Assembly: GCA_012934845.2 (NCBI GenBank)
Contig: WNNJ02000273.1
Location: forward strand, 124,001 to 188,000
Reading direction: 5' to 3'
Origin: Pomphorhynchus laevis
Taxonomy: Eukaryota; Acanthocephala; Palaeacanthocephala; Echinorhynchida; Pomphorhynchidae
Length of the DNA stretch: 64,000 bases
The notes under the pieces are model-generated. The model saw nothing but the letters and a program-made list of their open reading frames with translations, made no database searches and had not been told where the DNA came from. The first letter of the stretch is position 1, and every line of letters begins with the position of its first letter. Both the position numbers and the translations under genes were made by a program. Below are positions 24,109 to 33,432 of the stretch, in pieces.

Positions 24109-24272
24109 AGATATTGAAGATGCATTAGAAAAATTAATTAATCTTATATTCGGAAAAATATATACATAAAAGATATATTAAAAAAGATATAGATATTGAA
24201 GATGCATTAGAAAAATTAATTAATCTTATATTCGGAAAAATATATACATAAAAGATATATTAAAAAAGATAT
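24109..24272 (+). repeat. Exact 82-bp tandem duplication in Naiad N3
   Basis: Units 24109-24190 and 24191-24272 are identical as far as I can read. They cover the stretch encoding DIEDALEKLINLIFG and a following stop. Confidence 0.85.
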
Positions 24273-24815
24273 AATATGTGTTATATACGTTAGCTGACTT
24301 GTTTTTAAGCTTTATAGAATATGTATTTGTTCATAACTGTGTAAGAAATAAATCTTAATTATATTAAGATATGAAATATATTTTTCGATATATATAATAA
24401 TTATTATTCAATTAGTGAACAAATTTATTCAGGTAGTTTTATTCTTAATAATCTCATTAATGATAAAGAAGGTATATATATGAACATTAAATTAACATCA
24501 ATTACAACTACTTTTAATTTATATCGTAAAGATGGCATATTTAAATTTACAAGAAACATATTTTTGCATGAGCATTCATGCATACCATATAATATAAAAT
24601 ATAATACATTAAATAATGAAATTTTAAGAATTGCAACAATTTGTAACGATATTGGCGTTTTTTTAAATCATTTTAATAATTTGCATATTTTAAACTGGGT
24701 TACTAAAAATATCATATAAATTATAAAAATATAATATAAATATATAATAAACATAATATATTCAATTTATAATTATAATTATAATTTATAATTTTATTAA
24801 ATACGTAGACTCGAT

Positions 24816-25899
24816 TAGCTGATTTAATTTCTCTCGATATTGTTTAAAAATTAACTTTAAAGGTAAATTATAGCAAGTTAACTTTTAAAATTTACTTACG
24901 TAATATAACTTTAATCGATCGTTTATGTGCTAAATGCACCTCTGATTTTATATTTTTATTTTCTTTGTAACACGAAGAAAATGCACGAAGGCGAAATGAC
25001 CTTTTTTATATTTTTTGGTATAGTTAGATGTTATGCACGACTGATTACAAGCTAGAACAAGTAATCTAATATAAGTGACATATGTAAAAAATTCACAGGA
25101 TATTCATGTACTATTTCAACTTTCAATATAAAATTTATAAGCAAAACTAATTTGATAACGATTTGATTAGTGGATTTCAACTTTATGCGTGAATTTTTAA
25201 TTTCGGAATATTTGTAGATCCACGTGTAGCACAACAAAATACATGACATAATAAAATAAAATGCTGATCGACGAAATGTCGATTGATACAACGAATATCT
25301 AGAATATCTAGAAATATTATAGATATCAAATATCTAGAAATATTAAAATAATTATTCAAATTAATATATAACATTGTATTAATGTTGACCGATATTCCTT
25401 ATTCATTGTTTAAAGTTTTGTAATGGTTTTTTTCTATTATAAGCTTAGATTGCTTTTATTTTTTATTTTGTAGTTTTTATTGTACTGATTGTAATTTTTC
25501 TAGATGACATCATTGACAATATGACTTCGCTAGAAAGTCGAAATATTGGAACAGGAAACTATTTGTTTATCTATGCTATATCAAAATTTTATTCCAGTAT
25601 TATATATACAAAATTAAGTGAAAACGAAAAGAAACTCTTAAAATCAATGATTCACCAATCTAAGCTTATAACAAAACTAAAATCAGGTTTTTTTTCTAAA
25701 CTAGTTTTTACACTAGTTTGCAGCCATGTTTAGGGTTGAAGCATAGAGCAGTATAACATCCTTACATTTCACAGATTTTTTATATTATTCAAATGATTTT
25801 GAAGAAAGCTAATATCATTAAATATTACGACAATTCTTACTTTTACATTTCTTACTCATATATATCAAAAATAAGGCTAATTAATTTTTCTAACGCTTC
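24816..25899. other. AT-rich intergenic stretch, no convincing gene
   Basis: I see no element or gene here. Short imperfect repeats of ATATCTAGAAATATT lie at 25297-25350. A 70-codon frame at 25521-25733 (MTSLESRNIGTG start) matches nothing I know and may be chance. Confidence 0.4.
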
Positions 25900-26224
25900 T
25901 TTAATTTCTTCAAGAAATTGAATATTACGCAAAAATTGATTAGCACCCAAAAATTGATCATCAGTTCCTACTGATGACCTCTAATCCTTATCACGATACT
26001 TCGTCTGTTATTTATTAGTCAATTCATAAAAATTGACTTTTATTTTAAAGTTTTATAAATTTTATCGTTTCAAATTTTTTATACAAAATAAAATAAGACA
26101 ATAACGGTTCCCGCAAATGGTCTAATCACTAATCACTGCATTTTGCTAAATCATCTTCAATAATTTAAGATGTTTCTACAATATTTTATATGATATTTAT
26201 TAGTCAATCCATAACAATTGACTT
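25900..26224 (+). mobile_element. Naiad 3'-terminal fragments
   Basis: The run 25955-26060 (CTGATGACCTCTAATCC, then GTCTGTTATTTATTAGTCAA) matches the region downstream of the N2 stop codon at 49806-49870. A second short piece with TATTTATTAGTCAATCCATA lies at 26188-26212. No protein part is present. Confidence 0.65.
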
Positions 26225-26632
26225 TTATTTTAAATTTAAACCATATTTTTCTGACCCACAATTCACAAGTGCATCCAACTCCGCCTTCTCGTAACTTTTC
26301 GTATCATCGCTGTCGAGTCCATATCGTTCATAAATCTCTGTTTATTAGACGACACTCGTCTCACCTCTCTCTATCACTACGTTCCCGTCATTCCCTCTTA
26401 CTCTACGTTCCCAATTACTCTAAAAACTACGGTCTCCGATCCTTCCTCGTCGCCGACCCACTAACCTGGAATCAGCTCCCACTCGACGTCCGCCGCGCTT
26501 TCTCTTATATTGCATTCAAATGTCGCCTCCGTACCCACCTTCTCGACACATGATTTAGATTTTTGACTTTGTTGTTGTGGTCATGTAAGCGTGCGCCGCA
26601 ACGCATTTGCCACGTAAAAATAAATCTTTTTT
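26225..26632 (+). mobile_element. LINE-B copy B4, 3' end only
   Basis: The frame to 26553 encodes the LINE-B RT C-terminus (YGLRSFLVADPLTWNQLP, ending HLLDT), then the 3' UTR with GTGGTCATGTAAGCGTGCG and CGCATTTGCCACG near 26577-26615. The stem has decayed. It stops about 85 bp before the Nedd4-like start codon. Confidence 0.85.
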
Positions 26633-26713
26633 CTGATTATTAGTAGTTGTTATCCTATAAATTTGTGTTTAATTTTTGATGAGCTGACAGGAGTCAACCT
26701 TTAGTGTTATTGA

Positions 26714-28879
26714 ATGCGTCATAGAAGTCGAATTTTTGGGTTATCTGAAAATATATCTGATTCCTCGCGCAAGCTACTACGTGTACGCGTATTTGGAGCG
26801 TCAGATCTAGTACGTAAAGATATTTTCGGATTAAGTAACCCGTATGTAAAGATTATATTACAGAATGTTGGACGTCGTGGAGCTGTTATTGATTTCGCAA
26901 AAACTCGAATAATACCGAAAACTATAAATCCTCAATGGAATGAAGAATTTTTATTCTGGGTTAATCCAGAAAAGCATAGACTTTTGTGCGAAGTTTACGA
27001 TAACAATAGACTAATAAAAGATGATTTTTTTGGCCAAATTGCTATCAAGTTAAATAGTGATATAATTACGGAGATGTCAGAAGAGGCAATTGAAGATGAA
27101 CATAACATATGTGTGCATAATTTTAAATTACAAAAGAAGGCTGTATTCAATAGGGTACGAGGGCAACTGATACTCAACTTATCATATCTACAACCGAATA
27201 ATCAAGCACTTGTTCAACAAGATGAACAAACTCAAATAGATAGCACATTACAGCAAGATACATCAGATCATCCGAACTTGAGTGAGTTACCTCCAGCATG
27301 GAAAGCTAGACTTGATTCAAATGGTAGAGAATATTATATAGATCATAATAATCGCATTACTACATGGGATCGACCTACTCCCGGTGGTTCTTCAACGACA
27401 ATAACCAATGCTACAACTAGCGCTGGTACCATCCCAGCATCAAATGAAGTTGCATTGCCACCTACTTGGCAAATTTCTTACACCAGTAGGGGTAGAATGT
27501 TTTTTATAAATCATAATGAGCGGAAAACCACATGGATCGACCCGAGAACAGGCTTACCATCTCTTGTACAAGCTAGACAAGATACCGAGCATGATTTAGG
27601 TACTTTACCACCTGGCTGGGAAATACGTATTCATAATGACAGAACACTGTTTATTGATCATAACAGAAAGAGAACACAATGGGAAGACCCCAGGCTTGAG
27701 AAATACGTTGGTCCATCCGTCCCATTCTCACCACGATTTGAAGAAAAGTTAAAATTTTTCCGACGGAGTCTACCTAGACCTAAAAGTTATGTAGGTAGTC
27801 AAGTTGAATTACACGTTAGTCGTACGAACATTTTGGAATCGTCATTTCGTGCAGTAATGCCCTTTCGTGATCCTGAATATCTAAAGGCCAGGTTATGGGT
27901 CATTTTTGACGGTGAAAAAGGTCTAGATTACGGTGGTGTTGCAAGAGAATGGTTTCATCTATTGGCAAAGGAACTATTTAATCCAGGTTATGGGTTGTTT
28001 GTTTATTCGTCAATGGACAATTACACATTACAAGTAAACCCATTATCAGGTCTAGTAAACGAAGAACATTTAAGATATTTCATGTTTGTTGGAAGAGTTG
28101 TGGGAATGGCGATTTACCATAATAAACTCATAGATGCTTTTTTTGTTCCTCCATTTTATAAAATGATGTTAGAAAGGCCAGTTTCTCTATCTGATCTCGA
28201 GACTGTTGATCGAGATTACTACAATTCGTTGAAGTATATTTTAGACAATGATCCAAAGAATCTAGATATCTACTTTTCTGTTAATGAAGATGTATTCGGT
28301 GAAACGCAGGAATATGATCTTATTTCGAATGGACGTAATGTGCCTGTCACACAGGAAAATAAACGTGACTTTATCAATAAAGTTATGGAATGGCGTTTGA
28401 GTGGCCGTATTAAAAACCAGATGGATCATTTTATGTTTGGTTTTAACGAGATTATACCTAAAGACGATATAAAGCTTTTTGATGCAAAAGAATTAGAATT
28501 GCTTATAAGTGGAATCGGTGAAATTAATGTAAGCGATTGGCGCAAGCATACACTTTACAAAGGCGAATACAATGTAAATCATCCAGTAATTCAACTTTTC
28601 TGGAGGGCTGTACTTTCGATGGACAACGAGGCTCGAATACGCTTGTTGCAGTTTGCAACAGGAACATCTCGCCTTCCAATGAATGGATTTCATGAACTTT
28701 GGGGATCAAATGGTCCTCAGTGGTTTACCATTGAAAAGTGGGGTGATGTTAGCAAACTGCCGAGATCGCATACATGCTTCAATCGAATTGATCTACCTCC
28801 ATATACTAATTATCAAGAGCTTCGTGAAAAACTTATTACTGCTGTCGATATGTCAGAAGGATTTGAAGGTGTCGATTAG
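26714..28879 (+). CDS. Nedd4: Nedd4-like E3 ubiquitin-protein ligase (C2-WW-WW-WW-HECT)
   Basis: This 721-residue protein transfers ubiquitin from an E2 to membrane and trafficking substrates bearing PPxY motifs. Domains in order are: C2 (about 21-155, with SNPYVKI and DDFFGQ), WW1 (192-221), WW2 (248-278), WW3 (298-327), and HECT (about 365-721) with the catalytic Cys688 in HTCFNR. The ending GFEGVD is that of animal Nedd4 proteins rather than yeast Rsp5. The ATG at 26714 is fixed by an in-frame TGA immediately before it. The frame has no intron and no damage, which is unusual for an animal Nedd4 gene; it could be an intron-poor host gene or an intact retrocopy. CAG at 26688-26690 could be an acceptor for a 5' UTR intron (inference). 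All neighbours are mobile elements. Confidence 0.93.
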   Translation: MRHRSRIFGLSENISDSSRKLLRVRVFGASDLVRKDIFGLSNPYVKIILQNVGRRGAVIDFAKTRIIPKTINPQWNEEFLFWVNPEKHRLLCEVYDNNRLIKDDFFGQIAIKLNSDIITEMSEEAIEDEHNICVHNFKLQKKAVFNRVRGQLILNLSYLQPNNQALVQQDEQTQIDSTLQQDTSDHPNLSELPPAWKARLDSNGREYYIDHNNRITTWDRPTPGGSSTTITNATTSAGTIPASNEVALPPTWQISYTSRGRMFFINHNERKTTWIDPRTGLPSLVQARQDTEHDLGTLPPGWEIRIHNDRTLFIDHNRKRTQWEDPRLEKYVGPSVPFSPRFEEKLKFFRRSLPRPKSYVGSQVELHVSRTNILESSFRAVMPFRDPEYLKARLWVIFDGEKGLDYGGVAREWFHLLAKELFNPGYGLFVYSSMDNYTLQVNPLSGLVNEEHLRYFMFVGRVVGMAIYHNKLIDAFFVPPFYKMMLERPVSLSDLETVDRDYYNSLKYILDNDPKNLDIYFSVNEDVFGETQEYDLISNGRNVPVTQENKRDFINKVMEWRLSGRIKNQMDHFMFGFNEIIPKDDIKLFDAKELELLISGIGEINVSDWRKHTLYKGEYNVNHPVIQLFWRAVLSMDNEARIRLLQFATGTSRLPMNGFHELWGSNGPQWFTIEKWGDVSKLPRSHTCFNRIDLPPYTNYQELREKLITAVDMSEGFEGVD

Positions 28880-29640
28880 TAGTAGACATTTATCTACTTC
28901 CAAATTATCTCTATATATATTCCACATTTCCGATAATTGTTAGTTCAAATTTTACTGTTATTTTATTATATTTTTCTGTCTAAAATTTTCACATTTATGT
29001 GTCACAAAAGCAAAAGACGTTTGCATGTTTAAAATAATTTGTTGGAAATTTTAAACGTCTTCTAATAATTTTATGTTTAAGCATAACATTAATCGTATTT
29101 CTAATTCTTAATATATGGTACATTCATCTTTTACGTGACTTAAGAAATTCAAAATTTAAACCATTTTATTGCCGCTTTTCTTACTTTAGTTTAGATTATC
29201 GTTACGTTCGATATGAGATGGTATAAATTTGATCAAATTAGTTAATTGACTCTACCCCTATTTTATTAAAATAATTTTTGTGAAAATAAATTTATAGACA
29301 CTAGTATTCGACTGTTGTCCTTTTCAAACATATACTAGATTATATGCTTAAAAAGGGCAACCCCGTGTATGCTTGAATAGACAAATAGTCCTTTTCAAGG
29401 ACTTACAGAACAATCTAGTCTATGTTTGAAAAAGACAATCAGTCGAAAGCTAGCAAATAAAGAAATTGTAACATTAAAAATACTAATGTAGATAATTTTA
29501 TTTTGCTAAACATGAAACAAATTTAAGGTCAACACGAATGTAATTCTCAACAAAGTATTTTAATCTTAAGATTTTATATAATTTGGATTTATATAAAGTA
29601 AGAATTTAAATATATATTATCCCCTTTTCTATCAAAAAGG
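28880..29640. other. Downstream flank of the Nedd4-like gene
   Basis: No coding region is visible. A candidate poly(A) signal AATAAA lies at about 29286. No genomic poly(A) tract follows the stop codon, so there is no direct sign of retroposition. An inverted repeat occupies 29309-29445. Confidence 0.45.
29309..29445. repeat. Imperfect 33-bp inverted repeat pair, MITE-like
   Basis: The arm 29309-29341 (CGACTGTTGTCCTTTTCAAA start) pairs with 29412-29445 with few mismatches. The 70-bp interior contains a smaller palindrome GTCCTTTTCAAGGAC. It may be a tiny foldback transposon. Confidence 0.6.
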
Positions 29641-29649
29641 GCATATTTC

Positions 29650-31730
29650 AAGTTGATGAATTTGCTTCCATACGTATATTTATTAAGCGCAAAATGTGTT
29701 ATAAACTGTCGTGGTTCTATAGTGAACTAAAGCGTATCATTCGACTAAGAAATAAAGCGTGGAGTCGTAGTAAAAAGCGTGTAGATTTAAATAGCGAATA
29801 CAAACGAATTCGTAATGAATGAAATCGCTTAAAATCGCAGAAGAGATATGTGTACGAGAATGATATTGCTGTCTCTAAAACACACACTTAAACGATTTTG
29901 GAGTTACGTTATTCGATCAAACGTATCGAATCTAGTGTTCGACGCATTCGTATCGGAAATAAATTCATAGACGACCCAATGAAAGTTGCTAAAGTGCTTG
30001 CTGATGTGTTTGCGCTAACTTTGAGTAAAGGTATTGCTTCTAGAGTCGATATTTGTGATGGCTCATTCATCTGTCAGAGTCCATACAGAATTGTGTCGAC
30101 AGAAGAAGTTAAAATAGAGTTGTCGAAGTTATCTAAATCAGTGGCAGCTGGCCCTGACGATATCCCAGCTTACGTCCTTAATCTCTTAAAATGCATACTG
30201 TCGTATCCGCTTTCAAAGTTATTAAACGTTTCTATTAGTTCGTCAATTATTCCAAATGATTGGAAATCAGCGATCGTTGTACCACTTCCAAAAACAAAGA
30301 ACGTTTGCGATATAGATGGATTTAGACCTATAAGTTTAACATCCACTGTAAGCAAGGTACTTGAGAGAATTGTCCACATAAGGTTAGTTAGCATATTAAA
30401 CTCAATAAACTACTTGAGTGACTCGCAACATGGTTTTCGAAATGGACGCTTATGCCTAACGAATACTTTATGTGCTCGTGAACAATGGGCTGACGCAATT
30501 GCAGGTGGTGCCGTTGTGGATGTCGTCTATTTGGATTTCTCCAAGGCATTTGACTGTGTTTTACAAACTGAGTTGATAAAAATTCTAGAGTTAATCAATG
30601 TAAATAATTACCTAACCCGTTGAATCAAGCACTTCCTGGATGGTCGGCAATTTTGTGTAAGAGTAGGAAATGTTTTGTCATCTCAACGCAGTGTTGTACA
30701 TGAAGTACCACAAGGAACAATTCCCGGACCATAAGAAACAGTTCCCGGACCACTATAATTTTGCATTTTTATTAATGAGCTGTTGAAATTGCTCAAAGTA
30801 CCGCACTTAGCATATGCGGACGATTTGAAGTCGTGAAACATCATCTCGACCGAACGAGACTGCTTGGCATTGCAGCGAGACTTAGATTTAGTATATAAAT
30901 GGATTCTTAGTACAGGAGTATCCCTGAACTTGGGAAAGTGCAAGAATATGAGATTGGGTCGTGGATGCTAAAGTGACTATAACTACGTAATAGGTGCAAA
31001 TGAACTCGAGGTATTCACATTTCACCGCGATCTTGGGATTTTGATTGATTCATCCTTAAAGACACACGTCATTATGATGTTTAGCAATGTAAGGCTAAAA
31101 AATGATGCACACTATCAAAAATTGCTTTCTAAGGATAACTCCATCTTCGCTCAGGGTGTTGTTTAATTCTTTAGTGCGACCTATACTTGAGTATTGCTCA
31201 CCGTCATATTTTCCATGTACCCGAACTGAATTGAATGCCGTCGATGGGGTTCTTCGTCGTATCACGCGTCTATGTCCAGACTGTGAAATAAATTACCTTA
31301 TCCTTGTCGACTCAAAGTGATCGGAATGCTCAATATGAGGGTAAGGCTACTGTTTCTCGACTTGGATTGCAACGTGGAAATTACTTCACAAATGTGATCA
31401 ATACCCTTCAAGTGTTGTAACATGTCGTATTAATCGATCAAGCAGACGTCATTCGATGACTATTTTCAAGAAGCATACAGGGAAACTACCGCCGATCACA
31501 CGATTGTCAAGGCGTGTGGTTAACTTGTGGGAATAACAAGTTAATTGTTAATAACAATTAACTTCCTGAGAATATTGTTGCTTCTGAAACGCTGACTGTA
31601 TTCAAGAAGCAATTGCTGATGTTCCTGGAAAAAATGGATGCCATTAATATATCTTATACCTGATTACCTTTTTTGTTGTGAGCAGAATGAATAGCCATAA
31701 TGGCTTTGTCTTGTATAATAATTGATCAAG
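29650..31730 (+). mobile_element. Decayed CR1-like LINE related to LINE-C
   Basis: Endonuclease-RT linker traces (WFYSELKRIIRLRNKAW) precede the longest RT frame, 29898-30623, with AAGPDDIPAYVLNLL, FRPISLTSTVSKVLER and LDFSKAFDCV. The VPQG block near 30708-30760 has a 21-22 bp tandem duplication (GGAACAATTCCCGGACCAT then GAAACAGTTCCCGGACCAC). The palm reads AYADDLKS, then stops and shifts. The C-terminus (KNCFLRITPSSLRV, RPILEYCSPSYFPC) is at 31102-31320 and the end near 31640-31730. It is related to LINE-C but is a different family by sequence. Confidence 0.8.
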
Positions 31731-32035
31731 GAGCGTTATGAGAGTTTTTGTGACATGTGAGCGAAATGGTAATATACAATTTAATATCTTAATATCTTAC
31801 TAGGAATCGTGTAAGTGAAATAGCTGGTTCGTGGACAGTTTGACACACGTTGAAGTTATTAGGAGGCCGCGAGAAATCACTCAAATAGAACATCATATTG
31901 TGATATATTCCACAGATGAGATTAGAAAGTAACGGCAGGGCTGTGGGGATGCTAAATTAAGGAAAAGAAAACGCAGAAAGTGTTCAGGAAAGCCATGATT
32001 ATGGGTAAAATTAGAGTAACTGGAAATGTACCTTT
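31731..32035. other. Short unassigned stretch
   Basis: I see no gene or known element here. It separates the CR1-like relic from a LINE-A fragment. Confidence 0.4.
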
Positions 32036-32280
32036 AAACTGGAAATGCGCCAATTAGAAATGCACCATTGTTCTCCTCTCCTCAAAAATCAATCGCTCGA
32101 CCCCACACTACTATCTTCGTACCGTCCTTTCTCACTTATCTCAACTCTCTCCAAACTCCTTGAGCGTCTTGTTCTCAAGCAAGTTAACTCATATCTATTT
32201 TCTTCCAACTTATTTCCTCCCTCTCAAGCTGCTTTTCGCTCTAATCACTCTACTGATATTGCCTGTCTTAATGCATATCT
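32036..32280 (+). mobile_element. LINE-A fragment A3
   Basis: The run encodes the start of the RT (SLDPTLLSSYRPFSLIST, LSKLLERLVLKQVNSYL, FRSNHSTDIACL) and is cut at about 32275 by PLE-Q. Its last 82 bases recur at the start of A4 (36983-37062) at about 89% identity. Confidence 0.8.
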
Positions 32281-32339
32281 ATAGATATTACAGAAACAAA
32301 GAAGCAGAAAATATCCTTTATTTGATAAAGAATTCTATA

Positions 32340-32367
32340 TTTCGATAGCTCCTGCTATCCTCATCAG
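32340..32367 (-). ncRNA. Hammerhead-ribozyme-like core in PLE-Q
   Basis: On the minus strand CTGATGA (32367-32361) is followed by one G, a 6-bp stem GATAGC/GCTATC with loop AGGA, and GAAA. This is the hammerhead core order with one extra base before stem II. Hammerheads are known in canonical Penelope-like elements. Confidence 0.6.
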
Positions 32368-32762
32368 GATTACAAAAAAATGTTCCACAATTTGTTTCCT
32401 CCATGTTTCCAACATTTATACAAAAATTCAAGCATTGATGTGCCCCGCATTTCTACTTAAAAGAAAAAGAAAATACCGAGAAACAAAACAATCATACACT
32501 AAAATTTTACACACATTTTAAAAACAACAAAAAGAAAAAAAAGAATCATTAAACAAAATAAAATTTAAATCATAAAATAAGTAACAAAAAAATACGAATT
32601 AAATAATAAAAATAATGTAAAAGTAGAGTAATAAATTATAATTAAATCTAAACCAAAACAAAATAATAATACAATAAGAAAACAAACGAATTGAAAAATT
32701 AAAATAATGCAATATTGGAATAATTAATTATTTAAGGTTGTAATCGGATTTATTATTAAGCA

Positions 32763-33020
32763 TTAAATTAGGTTCTTTTTTTTAATAAAATACGCTTTTT
32801 GAATAATGCGAGATAACAAGTTACTTTCAAATGATAAAATAGATGCATTTTCAAAATCAACGGAATGATTCAAACTAACAAAATGCTGAGCAACAGCACT
32901 AGAATTGGTCCCTTTACGTACATTATAATTATGTTGTTTAATACGCTTAACCAAACCTTGACCCGTTTGACCAACATATACCTGATCACATTCTTTACAA
33001 TATATTTGATAAATATATTG
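32763..33020 (-). pseudogene. PLE-Q GIY-YIG endonuclease domain
   Basis: About 85 residues cover the Cys pair (YCKECD), the GIY-YIG-class YVGQT and the His residues of KQHNYN and VAQHF. This nuclease nicks DNA for target-primed integration. The upstream RT is missing, so it is a remnant. Confidence 0.7.
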
Positions 33021-33432
33021 ATATTATAAATATACTATATATAAATATTATATATATATATATATTATATTTTATAAACAATGACATCCATTTAAACAAT
33101 TAAAAAAACGAATTAAAAATGTGCACTATGTTAATACAACTATTTTTTATGTTATTGTTAATAAACTTTGAAAATACTGAATTCCACTTGTTACTAACAA
33201 AAGGTATTCCTATATGATGTAATCTTTTTTCAGGACCAAAAACTATATTTTTATGCGCTAAAGATTTAAATTTAGCTTTATTAATAGCCCAAAGCGGAAA
33301 ACCACTTTAAGCGTAAACATGTTATGAAGTTTAGCACTTATTTTATGATTTTAATTTTATTTTGTTTTATGATTATGTTTTTTTTTCATTTTTTGTTGTC
33401 TTTAAAATGTGTGTAAAATTTTAGTGTATGAT

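Larger units (their letters stand above)
20340..24815 (+). mobile_element. Naiad-type Penelope-like element, copy N3, split by a hAT transposon
   Basis: Naiad sequence lies at about 20340-20818 and resumes at 23806, ending with the family terminus (CGTAGACTCGATTAGCTGA) near 24790-24815. The left part is scrambled: a block beginning GAAAGAAGACTGTAGATTTT recurs at about 20345 and 20569, and GVPMGGN lies upstream of the ITSHCSIMDK region. The right part keeps FSTLYTNLDLVDIEDALEKL and LYRKDGIFKFTRNIF. It is an old, rearranged copy. Confidence 0.8.
32281..33432 (-). mobile_element. PLE-Q: 3' part of a Penelope-like element with C-terminal GIY-YIG
   Basis: On the minus strand, a decayed region (about 33320-33110) reads PLWAINKAKFKSLAHKN and LHHIGIPFVSNKW, the segment that links RT and nuclease in canonical Penelope-like elements. 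Then comes the GIY-YIG nuclease (about 33020-32763): IYQIYCKECDQVYVGQTGQG, followed by RIKQH and HFVSLNHS. The 3' UTR to 32281 includes a hammerhead-like motif. The last 30 bases at 33400-33432 repeat 32489-32522 in inverse. The RT is absent. Confidence 0.75.

Noticed and set aside
25521-25733. 70-codon frame MTSLESRNIG as a small gene
   Set aside because: AT-rich context, no domain, no codon or motif support; chance is likely.
26714-28879. Calling the Nedd4-like gene a processed retrogene
   Set aside because: No poly(A) tract, no target duplication and no parent gene can be seen in the window; lack of introns alone does not prove it.
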